Positions 42,503 through 55,271 are shown, counted from the stretch's first letter. The stretch is 64,000 nucleotides of DNA from Acholoe squamosa (GCA_949317995.1 OX439046.1:39716002-39780001); one strand, 5' to 3'. Notes: a model not told the origin generated them from the letters alone. A program made the numbers and translations.

Positions 42503-43320
42503 CTACCCCCACCAGAATAAGGAAAGGGGTGTGCAAAATAACATAATTTAACAGAGTAACAACTTCGTTATTCTAAAGAAATAAGGGCTCGAAGTAATAA
42601 ACGAGAGTTCGAAGTAGAACGTGATATGTTATTTGTGTGACGTCTTAATAATAGGAGTCGACCATAACAATATACCATATTTGTAATTATATGTGATACT
42701 AAGTTGCATGACCCGAAAAGAAAATTTTCGCTGTTCACGTATGAACACTATATACTAGTTTTTTTTGCACAGTTTACAATAACTGTGGGTTTTTATAACT
42801 ATAAGAATATATATATATCTATACCACTACTAACCTCGAATTGGTGTGTACCTGAGAAATATTAAATAGCATTACGGTAACAGATCTCGTAGGTTTATAG
42901 CACCAATTATTCTGTTTTACTGTTAACAAATTGACAAGTTTTATGAGATCGGTCCTAGTGGACGACGTTAGGATCGAAATTATTAAAACAGAAACAATAT
43001 TTTTATGCGTAGGGTGAGAGGACTAGTGGTTAATTAAGTTATATACAATATGGTTCTATAGCAGCCCACCGGCGTAGTGGGTCTGCTGTACAATAATAAT
43101 TAACTTCGGGGTGTCTTCGGGGTCGTTCACTGCTTCTCTGCAGATCCATTCGGCAAATGATGGACTTGGCGGTGGCAAGCCGCGTCGCTGTGTGGTGTGC
43201 CCTGATCAAGATGGGAAGATGTAGATACGTCCATTGGGTTCCGTGGGTCTGCATCCGTCCGGACATCCTTTGGGTTCGGGGCACAGTCTCGGTGTTCAAA
43301 GATCCCATGAGACAGGGTCG
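42503..43320 (-). other. AT-rich 3' region of TE-C
   Basis: Non-coding interval between the end of the ORF3 remnant and the 3' LTR, matching in position the long AT-rich regions of TE-B and TE-D but about half as long. Confidence 0.6.
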
Positions 43321-46300
43321 TTAACTGTATTTGCCTACATCTGTCTCCATCATCGTTTCCCCAGAATGGGTTTCCGGATCGGAGTCCAAACTGATCAGGT
43401 TATGGACCACTGGTGTTTGGACAGGGGTTGTGGCTACCGTGGCTGCTTCGGGGGTAGAGGCTGGCATGTCGGTTTGTCTAGTCGGGGTGACAATCGGGGC
43501 AGCAGTGGCGCCTTCGGACTCCCTTTCGGGTCCGGTTGGTGGCGCACCTGCACTGGCGGAGGCTCTCGGGGTGGCCATGCTAGTGAATCCAAAGGATTCG
43601 ATGTCCGCCTCGAGCTGTCTAGCCTCCTGCAGCTTGGCCTGGAGCTTTTCGAAGGCACTCTCGGCAGTCCTGAAGCTGCGACTCATACTTCAGCTTCATG
43701 GCCTTGGCCTCGTTCTCACGTTGAAGCGAGGCCCGAAGCTGGTCCCTCGCCTGTCCCTGCATGTCCTGTGAGATTCGGGCGATTTCTCGCCGCTGAATCT
43801 CGTGCAGACATTCGAACACGCCTTCGGTGACACCTCGAAGGTAGCCGGTGGCCTGGCTGATGTGTCGTTCCTGCCACGCCTGGAAGACGTCGGCCTGAAT
43901 ATCACAGGATTCCTGTGTCCGGTTCCTGATGTAGTCATCGGGGTCCTCCAGCTCGAAGTTAGATTTCACTAAATGTAACACATTGGTGGTCTTCATGTTT
44001 CATGCTGGAGGGGTCGGCACGGGGGTCGTCTGAGTATCAGAACCGCTCTCATAGGCGGAGCTCGAAGTGGCAGTGGCGCTCGGGGATGGGGTAGCAGTGT
44101 TGGTCCGTCGAGACGACCCAACTAACGCTCCACTCTCATCTATGGTCAGGCCTCGGCCCCTACCAACCTCGGGGAGAGGTTGACTGGGGTTTTTCAAAAC
44201 AAGTTCACGCCCGGGTCGCTTCGGGTCCACAGGTCGGACCCGCCCTCGAGAGGAAGCAGTAGCAGGAGCACCCGGGGGACCCATTGGCTTTGGTTTCCCT
44301 GAAGGCAATAGGGTCTGGGACTCGGGGCCTGGTGTCTGGGTTTCAGACAGAGTGGGGAACTCGTCTGGTTCGGCCGACTGTGCCTTGAGTCTGGCGAGCA
44401 AGGCGTCCTCCTCTGGAGTGCCCTGGTACCGAAGGGTAGACCCAGAGTGACCTGCAAACCAGTCAGAATGTGAGAGGGTGTTCCGTCCCTCGAACCAGGT
44501 CTGGTGGTTACCAGTCGAGGTCCCTGCTACAGGTCGAGCTCAGGGGCAAGACATGCTCAAGGCTCGAGGGGTCTCGGGATGTAGCGCCCGCGATCGTGGT
44601 AGGATCGGGGGACCTCTTCTTATGTTCAGGAGCTGGGGCTGGAGACTGTGACTCCAACCTTGGCCGCTTGGCGTCCCGTCAGGGGTCGCTACCGGGGTGT
44701 GGTCGGGGTCTTCCATGACGGTCGACCGTGTCGGGATCTCTCCTCTGGACTTTGACACGCCAGTGCATTTCGGCAGACATGTCAAATCAGTGAGAACGCA
44801 CGTTCTTGAGGAAGTAGGCGTCCTGCTTCCCCTCGACCGTGTGGCAAAGGTGGTCGGTCCTCATGGTGATGTTCAATCTCTCCTCGGAGGTCATCTGGTC
44901 CCACTTCGACATAAGTCGTTCGTGGAGTTTCAGGGCCTTGAGTCGAGCATAGCTGGCTTTGAGACCATGGACCTGAGCTAAGTGCTTGGCCATGCGTCCC
45001 CGCCTTGTGGTTCTCAGCCCTTGGCATTTCTTGTTCTCATTCTTCTCATTGGAAGGCCAGACTCTCTCAGTCTCTGCGGCATTGACGCAGATCTCGAACG
45101 GGCAGGTCGGGTTTGAGGGTGTCCAGCTCGAAGCGGCATACTGCAGCTTCGTCCGGTGTTCGAAGCCATAGTAAGACTTAGGCGTCTTAACTGTGCTTCC
45201 GAGTGAGGCTATCCACACGCGATAGAATTTCGTGGGGCCAGAGTCCTTCTTCAGGATTTTCATCCATTCCTCGTTGTAACTATCGGCGTCGCGATTGGTG
45301 GCGGGAGGAATCGAATAGCTGTCAGTGTGACGCTGACAGTCCATGAAACATTTCGGGGTATAATCCGGGAATCCGGTTTGGGCGTTGACCCACTTATTTA
45401 AACAGGTCTCGTCAGGGGCGTCCCCCAGGGGTTCCTCCAACGAGTCGATGTTTTCCAGCAGGTGCCGGCTCATTTCGGCAACCTGCCGGTCACGGTCTCC
45501 ATTACCTTCTTCCTGGATCTCTTCCTCCTCGACAGCAGTGCTACTGACGGGCTCGGGGGCAAGAGGGGTCGTTCTTCGAGAAGGTCTCGTCTGGGTAGAT
45601 CTTGAGGGGGATGGGGCGTCCTCCTCCTTTGTGGTTTTACCACTCCGGGTTCGACTCCGCGAGCTTCGAGACGAAGTCGAGGCTGCGGAGTCGTCGCTCT
45701 CTTCGGCTTTCTCCTCTACCACCTTCTTCTTACGGCGGCTCGATTTAGGCTTCGCTTCGGGTTTGTCCGTGGACTCCTTCTTGGCTTTCTCTACCTCCTT
45801 CTTTAGTTTCGACTTGCGCTTCATTAAGTCTTTGCGCACACGTTCAATGGCCTCTTGACGGGCGTCAAGCTCCTCGAGGCTCATTTCCTTGGCGGTGTTT
45901 ACCTTGGTGGAGTAGCAAGCTCCACCCTCAAGGCTCGAGGCAGCTTCAGGGATCTTACTGGCCACGTCTCCATCGCGAGCGGTCTTGTTGGCCATTCTCT
46001 GCTCTTCTTTCTCGAGCTCGGGGTCCGCCAACAAAGCGTCTTCTTCCTCACGAAAAGGAGAGTTCTTCTGCGAGTCAGACATGAACGCGTAGGTGCATTC
46101 TTGGGGTGGTCCTTGTGGGAGGAGGACTTCGCGGGAGTGGATGCTGGGAAGGCGCTCCTCGAACCCGATTGGGCCATACAGCAGGGGGTACGCTGTCTGT
46201 GACCTAATTCGGTCGTCCTCGCAGATGGCGTCAACAACAGCAACTAGGCCATCGCTGATGCACATCGCTTCGGCCAGTCCGAAATAGTTTTCGAACCAGA

Positions 46301-46671
46301 TGTCGGAAACGTCAGTGACTCCGGTGTCGGTGCATCCACGGCAGATCCTAGATTGTAAATCGTAGGGTATCAGCCGTGGAGGTTCGCCTTTAAGGCCCAG
46401 GTACTTTGGGGGGCAGTACCGGTACTTGGACGATGACTGAAGGGGTGGTTCCTTCAGTCGTACTCGGGCGTGGGGTCCTCGGGGCAATCAGTTCTGCACC
46501 TCTCGGGATGCTCAGGGTGTCTGGAGCCGTTTCGGGGATAGATGACTCCATTTCGGTGGTGTCCATTAGTTCCACTACTGGACTTCGGGGTGCCTCGTCT
46601 TGGGCTCGAAGTGGAGTCGGGTGTCCTTCGGGGTTGGCCATTATGGTCGCCATCACCTCCGACTGAGCCAT
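43321..46671 (-). pseudogene. ORF3 of TE-C, broken by frameshifts and a stop
   Basis: Starts MAQSEVMATIM at 46671 (compare MAEESV and MAEEAV in TE-B and TE-D). It changes frame at about 46440-46490, then has a long open part (46487-44787), another shift near 44790, an in-frame TGA at 44000-44002 and a last shift near 43620-43690. It keeps the family marks: WVNAQTGFPDYTPKC, CPFEIC, RMAKHLAQVHG (finger region, about 44950-45100), PGPESQT and the C-terminal coiled coil (EIQRREIARIS). The FGV-WDGTPE motif of the other two is not seen; instead a Ser/Thr/Pro tail follows. One Lys/Glu/Ser-rich linker (KSKLKKEVEKAKKE) is longer than in TE-B. It is strongly CpG-rich compared with the flanks. Confidence 0.75.
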
Positions 46672-47209
46672 ATTTCGGGCTCAGACGGCTCAGGGGGTTA
46701 TCCTCCTTCGTTCAAGGAACAGAAGGAGTCAATGGCAGTCAGCTGAGAAGAACTATGTCACTATAAGTGGCAGAGAAAACAGCGGCACGTCTTACCTCGG
46801 TAAGACGGTTCGCGTGCTGTGAGCTATATTAGAGGCACAACAAGCGATGCGGAACCATTGCGCATGCGCCACTGCACTGCGCCACTCCGACATTCCGCTC
46901 CCTAGCACCCCCTTCCCGCTCGTGGCAGGCGTCCGTACTACCCCGGATAACCAGGGGTCGGGGTTGGTTTTCTCCATAGGCCGTTGGTGGACTTACCCCC
47001 TCCGCTACTCATATCAACATGAGTTCGGCAGAATAACATGTAGCATCATGCGTACACGTCAGCCAAGCTGTCTGCCACCCACAGGAACCATGAGTAGGGT
47101 GGTAATGTCCGGCGTGGTCGTATTTCGAATCGTACTCGAGGTATCTCAACCTCCAAACACATAACAAGACACATAAACAGGACAATACACACGTTGTGAT
47201 TTCGGAACA
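46672..47209 (-). other. Spacer between pol and ORF3 of TE-C
   Basis: 538 nt without coding. It contains an NRF1-like palindrome TGCGCATGCGCC (46859-46870). A CTTCTCAG acceptor-like site on the minus strand lies about 70 nt upstream of the ORF3 ATG. Spacer length is similar in TE-B (about 510) and TE-D (about 554). Confidence 0.4.
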
Positions 47210-48059
47210 TTAAGTAACGGCAGTCCGCCCGGCAATTCTGGGACTGCGTATCACCTCTCTTCCTTTGTTGTTCAACTGAGATTCTCGAGAAGGTCCAGTG
47301 GAACGTGCCAACGCTTTCCCCCTACCTCGAGTTCTCCATTCCACCGAGACAATTTTATCACAATTAGATTTTAAATTTGTGTCAGTTTCGACCTTTCGGG
47401 GTCGTCCTCTCTTCGGCTTTTTCTCATTCGCCACTTTAGCAGGTCGGCCTCTTCTCCTTTTCGGGGCCATACCCTTCGTTTTTCTCGACAATTTGTTGGT
47501 CTTCATTAGGATCTCGTCCTTCTGCTCGTTCATCTGTTTGGAAATTTCCTCACACTCGGAGTTGGCGGCATCTCGTCCTCTCCATTTCCTCAACCTACAC
47601 ACGTTAGACTTATTCATGCGGCCTGTAGCTAGACTCATAAGCATAACGGTGCTCTCAGATATAATTCGGGTGACCACCGTCCCAGCTCGAAATCAGTTTC
47701 TTGCACCTTAAAGGTTCATGCATCCTAAACACTCGGTCGCCCACACTGAATTGCCATGGCTTTAGGTGGGTATCATACCCAACTTTTTGCCAATTCGCGT
47801 TCTTTAGTAGTTCATTTCGAACTACTTCATAAGCTCTCTTAAATTGGTCTCGCAGAGACTCTACAAACATTACAGTACATGGGGCTTCGGGGCTTACCCC
47901 TATAACACCATATACAAGATCAGCTGGCATTATGATGTCCTCCCCAAATACTAACAAATTCGGGGAGCAGTTTGTTGCGGCGTGCACAGTGCTATTGTAA
48001 GCATGTACCACGAAGTCACATTGTTTGTCCCAATCATCCTGGCAAGAATTTACCAAGGG
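47210..48059 (-). pseudogene. pol: pol 3' end of TE-C: integrase C-terminal half and basic tail
   Basis: Continues from 61249 across the TE-D insertion. It reads DDWDKQCDFVVHAYNSTVHA, SPNLLVFGEDIIMPADLVYG, then NWQKVGYDTHLK and SSWDG, as in TE-B. A one-base frameshift at about 47660-47680 follows. The tail has two AT-hook-like cores (RRRGRPAK and KRGRPRK) and ends RSPRIAGRTAVT, matching the ends of TE-B and TE-D Pol. Confidence 0.85.
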
Positions 48060-48476
48060 TGTAGGGGTATGGTATTTTACACTTTAACGTTCATGTACCC
48101 GTGAGACTCAGACCTAGGTCCTTCGGGTGTGGTGGGGGAATCTGGATGGCAGGTGGCAGCACCTGCCTCTGGGTTCGTATCCATTACACCAGGGGGCCTA
48201 CCACTCGTCCGCCACACGTCACGTGGCCGGTCTGAGTTTCGCGGGCTTTTCCCCTATATAAGGCTGGTCCTAGCCCAGGTTCCTCAGTAGTGGTTTACCC
48301 ACTGCTCAACCAGGTTGTTACCCAAAAGGGTAACCGAATGCCCTAGTAGCATGTAGTCCTCTGAGGCTGTGATCGTATGTAACACAAGCTATGAAATAAA
48401 AGCTCGGTTGCCTACCCGGAAACTTTTCTCTCTCTTCGTTATGATTTAATCTAACTTAACGAGACGAACCATTACA
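48060..48476 (+). repeat. 5' LTR of TE-D
   Basis: TGTAGGGG ... CCATTACA, 417 bp. TATATAAG at 48255-48262 and AATAAA at 48395-48400 are likely promoter and poly(A) signals. No sequence match to the TE-B LTR beyond the ends. Confidence 0.95.
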
Positions 48477-48477
48477 C

Positions 48478-48492
48478 TGGTGCCGTGACCAG
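48478..48492 (+). promoter_or_regulatory. Primer-binding site of TE-D
   Basis: TGGTGCCGTGACCAG, one base after the LTR. Identical to TE-A and TE-B although the LTRs are unrelated in sequence. Confidence 0.8.
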
Positions 48493-48519
48493 TTGGTCTT
48501 CGGGTAAGCGCAGTCAGAA

Positions 48520-51046
48520 ATGACTGAGCTGAGCCCAGTCAGGGGAAATGGCCCAAATTATGAGCTAAACTCCCCGATGGAGGATGGTGAAATCAAATCA
48601 CCACCCCAAGGTACAGAGTGGAGAAATCCACTGGAACACTACCCTGATGGGTTAGAGGATGTAAGAAAAAACTTACATGATGAACTGGATAAATTTGGAG
48701 ACTCCTTATTCATGCCAGGAGGTACTTCGAAACCTGCACCAATGCATAAAAGTACTGCTCAATTTGGTAAACTACCATTTGAGGTACCAAAGCCTAGTGC
48801 AGGTATGTTTGAAACGAATTAAACACTCGAATTAAACACCAGAAATGTGGATTCGAAAGGAACAAAATGGACGAGCTTGAAGACATGAGAGCTGAATACG
48901 AGAAGATCCAGAAGGATCTTATTACACTGACTGGAACCCGAGACAAGATTCTGACTGAAAACAAACAGTTGATATCAGAACGTCTTGATTACGATCAAAG
49001 TTGTAGACGCCAACAACAATTGTTATTGGATCAGATGGAGAAAGAAAAACAAGATTTTCAACTCCAGCACGAACAGTATTGTGATGCACTATACACGGCG
49101 GATCTGGAATACAGAGCCTCGTGTGATGAGTTGAATAGAACTAAACAAGAGTTAAATTCAACTCAAACGGCCTATGGTAAGTACCAAGAAGAGCTGATGA
49201 AAATTGAATCAGCCTTCAAGGATGCTCGGAAAACATATCAAAAACAAACCAATGAACATGAAAAACTCAAAGGTCAATGGATACGTGAATCCACAGATTT
49301 GGCTGCCAAACAGACAAAGATGATGGATGATTATTCCGAACTGGAAGCTAAAGCTCTCCAGATGTCAAAGTATCTAGAAGATACTGGTCGTGCAGTAGGC
49401 ACTCTTGAATCAGACTTCACTGTTTCAGGAATTGCCCTAAACACGACGAGTATCCGGATGAACTCTTTGAGGGGCGATGACGGGGTAACAGAGACAACTG
49501 TACCTCGTTATGAAGAAATAAAGAGTCATCAGGTTAGATTTACGGATAATACCTTCAAACCTCTTGGTTTAGGTACGGGAAATGGTGGGGTTGACTCTGC
49601 GAGTGGAACTAAACAAAGCCACTCGGCAAACACCTCCACCTTTGACGGCGGATGGCCACAACAGTCACCTTTAGGGGGACCAAATGGCCCGTATGCCCAG
49701 TATGGATGGAGTCAATCCCAAACAGGAGCGAATCCGTCCAAAGGTAACACCCGGAACATGTCCGGAGGAACAACCGGACAATCATCCGGGAATTCCAGTC
49801 CAGCTGGAGGGCAATCCGGATGTGACCAAGGATCCGGACCTTCAGGAGATCGTTCCAGAAGCAGATCCTCTGCTGGTGGGACTGGTTCCAATAATGGAAA
49901 TCAGTCAGATGGAACAGGAGGAAACACTAATCCCAATAGTGGTTTCTTTAGCTTTGGTGGAAATACACAACCCACCAATAATCAACCCGCTGCATGACTC
50001 TAATGCAGCGATTGCTAACTTAGGTGTTGATTGCTACAATCAAGGTCTGGACGATACGGAGATCATGGAATGGAGTAAGGGTTTATCCCTTACTGGATCC
50101 ACGAATCCGGCTCGTAGAGTAGCTAAGATACCTACCCCCTTTAATGCCAAGAACCCTTGGAAGGAGGAGTATCAAGGCTGCGCGGATGTCTTTAACTGCA
50201 ATGGATGGGGTAAAGCGGAAGCTCTCCCCTATTTAGTATGCTGGTTAAAGGAAGGCGATGGAAAAGGAGCCGTGGAACAATGGAGAGATTCTCAAATAGT
50301 AGGACTTTCAGCCCATATGAAATATGATGAACTCATAGAGATTGCTTCATATCTATATGGGAATATAGTTGGAGAAGATCCTTGCCAAAGTGTTCGGCTT
50401 GGAATGTCAACGACTGTTGCATAAAGCCAGACCTCAATGGAGACTAGATGATGAATGCTTCCTAGATGAAATGTTTAAACAATTCATTGAAGGATTGCGG
50501 AATCAGGAACACAGGACAGTAGCCTGTGAAGCTTGGAAGAATGATGCCTCTCTGACAGATTTGTTCCAGTCCTTAGATCATTATGATCGAAAGGCCCGTA
50601 TCTTTGCCGGGAAGGTACCCCAACAGATGTCAGCAATGATAATCCCGGAGGGAATACCCGAAACCGATTCATCCGAATCAGGGGAACCTGACGAAGATGA
50701 AAACATTGGGGCCATTGGCCAAGGGAACCCCCGGTATAACCGGAACTGGGGAAAGAAACCGGGTTACGTCAAGGAGAAAGTGATTACTTCTAAACCTCCT
50801 GTGACTCAACCCGATACCAAACTTACTACGGGTCCGTCTTTATCAGAGGACCTGGTTAACAATTTGGTAAAGAAGATTACTGAAAATCTTAAGAGGCCTA
50901 AGCCTGATAGGAGCGTTGTGACATGCTTTCGATGTCAGGAAACTGGGCATTATGCTGCCGAGTGTGAGGCAGATAAGCCAGTTTATAGAAACACTCGTTA
51001 CCGGAACAATCCGGGTAAGGAGGACTCAGTGAAGAAGGAAAACTGA
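48520..51046 (+). pseudogene. gag: gag of TE-D, three frame disruptions
   Basis: Starts at ATG 48520 (MTELSPVRGNG). 48520-48822 matches the N-terminal part of TE-B Gag (DELDKFGDSLF, QFGKLPFEVPKP), then a stop and shift. 48867-49997 encodes a coiled coil and a Gly/Ser/Asn-rich linker. 49990-50390 in a third frame has the capsid-like part (NLGVDCYNQG, EALPYLVCWLKEG). At about 50385 a deletion removes roughly 15 codons found in TE-B and shifts the frame. 50390-51046 has KVFGLECQRLLHKARPQW and the zinc knuckle CFRCQETGHYAAEC. It cannot give a full Gag. It ends TGA just after GGAAAAC. Confidence 0.85.
51037..51043 (+). promoter_or_regulatory. Candidate -1 frameshift site between gag and pol (TE-D)
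   Basis: GGAAAAC precedes the gag TGA (51044-51046), and pol is open in the -1 frame. Five bases later GGGGGT can pair with ACCCCC about 25 bases on, with adjacent TCC/GGA pairing: a stimulatory hairpin at the usual distance. Conserved with TE-B. Confidence 0.55.
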
Positions 51047-54000
51047 GAGGGGGTGTCCATGAAGGCAACCGGATTACCCCCCGAATAAGTGATTGCCATG
51101 ACTGCCAGCCTATCGCCGCTTGCGGTACTGGTGAGAATCCTCTAGCGATTTCGCCCAGCAGTGAAGCTAAGGAGCCTGATCAGTTCCTTACTCATGAGGC
51201 TGGGGAGACTGATAGTACACCAGGTGTCAAGAACCGGCAGAAGAACACAGAGGGGAAACCCGATATGAGTCCAGAGGGAGCGGCCAACGAGTTGGCCAGG
51301 GTGGGGTGTGCCCAGTTCCCCCCGGGTCATCCTTGTCTCAAGTTTTTGGAGGGATGTGGATTTGATCTCGGCGCTAAGACGGAACTTGCTAAGTACGCAA
51401 GTAGTCCTACCTACTTGAAAGGTAGGAGGTGGTACGCAGTTGTATCTGTGAGTGGTAGATCCGCTGAGTTTCTTGTCGATACGGGTGCTAGCCACTCCTG
51501 CATTGCTAAGAGATTCTACGATCTTTTGCCTACGAATCATGAAACTTTCACAACGGAAGGAAATGCTCGTACGGCCGACGGTAGCATGATACAAACGTTC
51601 GGTAGAACATGTATGAGGTTCAGTCTACAGGAAGATAAGGACTTCATCCTTACTCCTACTGTGGCGAACATCGCGGATGATGGTATACTTGGTCTGGATT
51701 TTGCTGCATTATATGGAGCAAGGTTAGATTCCCAGAGGGGAATATTGGAAGTGAGAGACCCGTACCATCTCGAAGTACAATGTGTGCTTAGGCAAGTAAG
51801 CAGTGTAGCCAGTGTAGCCCAGACTGTTAAGATACCACCGGGCACAGCCTGTGATGTCTTATGTCGAGCGGACAGACAGTTTTCAGGAAAAACTGGAGTT
51901 GTAGAGCCAGACATGGCCATGTTGTCAAGTATCGGATTGGAATCCGCCGACGTTCTAGTAGCTAACGCTGCTTGGACGGTGGTTCCTATATCCAATACCG
52001 GTAATAAGACTGTCTACGTACAGAATGATACGATCCTCGGGTCGGTTGTCCTATCTGAATTGGTAGAAGGCTGTAAACATGTTTCGGCACCCGGAGCCCC
52101 TTCCTCACCCGAAAGGAGCCCGGAACTAGACATTCTAGTAGCCGAAAGCCATGTAGAAAGTGATGAACAACGTGAAGCTCTAACTGACTTGTTATACAAG
52201 TACCGTAAAGCTTTTGCAACACCAAGTGAAAAATTGGGGCGTACCGATAAGGTACTGCATACGATTGACACTGGTGAGAATGAACCTTTTAAGATTCCTT
52301 ATAGAAGACTCCCACTAGCAAAAAAAAAGGTAGCTGAGGAGGCTAAAATGCTTGAACAGGATGTAATAATTCCATCAACCAGTCCTTGGTCTAGCCCTGT
52401 GTGCAAGGTGACTAAGAAAGATGGTACCATCCGTTTCTGCATAGATTACCGGAAATTGAATGGTATGACCAAGAAGAATTCATATCCCTTACCACGGATT
52501 GATGAGACTATAGACTCCCTTGGAGGTAAGCAATGGTATTGCTCTCTAGACTTACAATCCGGGTACTGGCAAGTGGGTATGCATCCGAAAGATATGGAGA
52601 AGACGGCCTTTTCCAGTCATGTTGGGTTATTCCAATATAATGTGATGCCGTTTGGATTGTGCAATGCACCAGCGACATTTGAAGCCATGATGGAAACTTT
52701 ATTAAGTGACCTCTTATGGAAGAAATGTCTCGTCTATCTAGATGATGTGATTGTCTTTGGGAAGACATACGAAGAATGCTTGGAAAATTTAGGTATGGTC
52801 CTGGAAAGGATCATAACTAATGGTTTGAAGCTGAAGCCCAAGAAATGCGATCTTTTCAAAAGATCTATTAATTACTTGGGGCGAATAATCTCGAATGAAG
52901 GGATTAAAGCCGATCCGGAGAAACTGGATGCCGTGTCAAATTGGCAGGCACCCACGAATGCGAAAGAAGTCAGATCCTTCCTCGGATTCTGTTCCTACTA
53001 CCGGGACTTTATCCCAGGATATTCAAGGGTTGCCTTTCCTATCCAGAGTTTGTCCCACTGGACACCCGGGATAAGAAAGGAACAATTCCCTTGGGGATCC
53101 GAGCAAGACGAGTCCTTTATGAAAATAAAGGATTTGTTTGCAAGTACACCTGTGTTGAAGTACCCTACGGAGAATGATCATTTCATTCTAGATACCGATG
53201 CTAGTAATGAAAGCATAGGAGCCGCCCTTTCTCAGGTCCAGGATGGGGTTGAAGTTCCTATAGCCTTCGCTAGTAACACGTTGAGTAAAACTCAAAGAAA
53301 TTATTGTACCACTAAACGTGAGTTGTTGGCTGTGGTGGTCTATACGAAGAAGTTCAAGCACTTTTTGTGGGGGAGTGATTTCACTCTACGGACTGACCAC
53401 TCTTCCCTCAGATTGTTATTGAACTTCAAAGATGCAGAGGGGATGATAGGTCGCTGGTTAGCGCACCTATCCGAATTCGGTCTAAATCACAGCCAGATTG
53501 AACACCGAGCCGGGGCAAAGCATTTGAATGCAAATGCTTTGTCTATAATCCCAGTGAGGAAATGTGCAAATGCTGAGTGCACTGATTGTGGAGCACACAA
53601 TGCTGTGTTGGCAGGGGTTCGAGTTCCATTCGAAACCCATCCGGAACATGTCTTGAATTGGTCCTTGGAGTCCATCCAGCAGTTCCAGGAGTCTGATACA
53701 GTCACATCACGTTTGATTAAGTTCCTTAATCAGGGTATCTGTCCTCCAAGACCCGAAGTGTCGTTGAAAAACAGAGAAATGAGACAATTCTTAGCTCAAT
53801 GGGCCGAGCTAGAAGTCCGGAATGGTATTCTGTTCCGATGGAAGAACCATTCTAATAGGAAGAAAACCTTGCAAGTTGTCATACCTAGTGCTATGCGACG
53901 AGATATTATGTATTTCTGTCATGGACATAGAACTAGTGGACACTTTGGAAGAAACGGTCTCTAGAACGTCTAACCAGACGATACTATTGGCCCGGCATGA

Positions 54001-55271
54001 GTACAGATCTCACCCGATGGGTGGAGACCTGTCCCGAGTGCTGTAAGAACAAACCAGGACCCGGGTTAGGCAAACTGCCATTATCCCAGGAACTGTTTGG
54101 TGTAAGGTTTGCTAGAATAGCTGTTGACATTATTAGTGGGATTCCCCCCACTCCTAGTGGCAACACATGTATGATGGTCGTGTCTGATTATTATACCAAG
54201 TACACCCGAGTGTTTCCTCTACCGGATCATAAGGCTGTTACTTGTGCTATGGCCTTTGTAAAAGGGTGGGTGCTGCACTTAGGTGTCCCACTCATGTTAC
54301 ATAGTGACCAAGGCAGAGAATTTGAGTCTAGTCTGTGGCAAGAGATGTGTAATTGTCTGGCGATCTGCAAGACAAGAACTAATCCCTATAGACCACAGAG
54401 CGATGGACAGGTAGAGAGATTCAATAGGACTTTGATCCAAGTATTGAAGTCTCTGATAAATGAGCAGATGGATGATTGGGATGAACAATGTGAATTCGTG
54501 GTACATGCCTATAATGGCACTGTACATTCGAGCACAAACTGTTCTCCTAATCTCCTCGTTTTTGGAGAGGATTTGATTATGCCAGCCGATTTGGTGTTTG
54601 GCGTAATAAGAATGAATCCGGAAACCCCTTGCCAGGTGATGTTTGTAGAATCCCTACGGGATAATTTCAAACAAGCCTATGAGAGGGTTAGAGACGAGTT
54701 GCAGAAAACTGCGCGTTGGCAGAAAGTTGGCTATGACACAGGTCTAAAAGCTAGATTTTTTAATCTAGGGGATAGAGTACTGCGTCTACACCAACCTCTA
54801 GCCAACCTGAAATTAGCCAGCAATTCTGATGGACCTTTCACTATAACTCAGGTTATTAGTGATTGCACAGTGATTATTAAATCACAGCTTGGTAAATGTT
54901 ACAAGTCAAATGTAGCGAGACTACGCCCATGGAGAGGGAGGGATACCTCCACCGAAATGTATGGTGATGGTCTATTGAAAGTAATGGAACAGAGTCATGT
55001 TAAGCAACTCGAAGTGGTACCGACCCGAAAGCGAGGACCCGGGCGGCCACGGAAGGTTGCAGACCCGAAGAGGGTGGTGCCCCCTGTCGTAACATCCGGA
55101 AAACAGGGGAAGATACAAAAAGTCTCGGCAGGCGCAGGTAAAAATAAGAGGAAAGGTCCTTCTAAGGCTAAGAAGACCTTGGAAAAGGCTCTTATGGATA
55201 CCAGGTCAATAAAAGAGGCCTCAAAACCTCTCAGACGCAGTCCAAGGTTGCTAAAGACTGCCGTAACCTAG
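51037..55271 (+). pseudogene. pol: pol of TE-D, one frameshift and a lost RNase H residue
   Basis: The frame is open from the -1 site, with the first ATG at 51265. Protease LVDTGASHSC; RT with CIDYRKLN, LDLQSGYWQV and YLDD; RNase H; integrase. Compared with TE-B, two residues are missing before KMLEQDV, and the RNase H motif LNADALSR reads LNANALSI, so the last catalytic Asp is Asn. A one-base loss at about 53953-53960, inside the integrase zinc-finger region after HFGRN, shifts the frame; it resumes as RRYYWPGMSTDL and runs to 55271. The integrase core (VDIISG, LHSDQGREFE, DGQVERFNRT) is intact. The tail has GPGRPRK and ends RRSPRLLKTAVT. Confidence 0.93.

Larger units (their letters stand above)
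42145..48059 (-). mobile_element. TE-C: truncated Ty3/gypsy copy, 3' part (continues at 61249)
   Basis: On the minus strand the remaining parts are the integrase end (here and at 61249-61557), ORF3 and the 3' LTR. The 5' LTR, gag and most of pol are missing. TE-D inserted into its integrase at 48059/61249. Removing TE-D and one AGGG copy restores the integrase frame (IQVLKPLVNS). It had itself inserted into the LINE fragment at 42144. Multiple frameshifts show it is the most decayed of the three. Confidence 0.9.

Noticed and set aside
45385-45858. Ser-rich plus-strand frame opposite TE-C ORF3
   Set aside because: Shadow of the Lys/Glu/Arg-rich linker on the other strand.
48100-48215. tRNA-like look of the TE-D LTR 5' part (TGGTGTAATGGATA on the minus strand; GGTTCGTATCC on the plus strand)
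   Set aside because: No complete cloverleaf could be drawn and the A and B boxes fall at the wrong distance.
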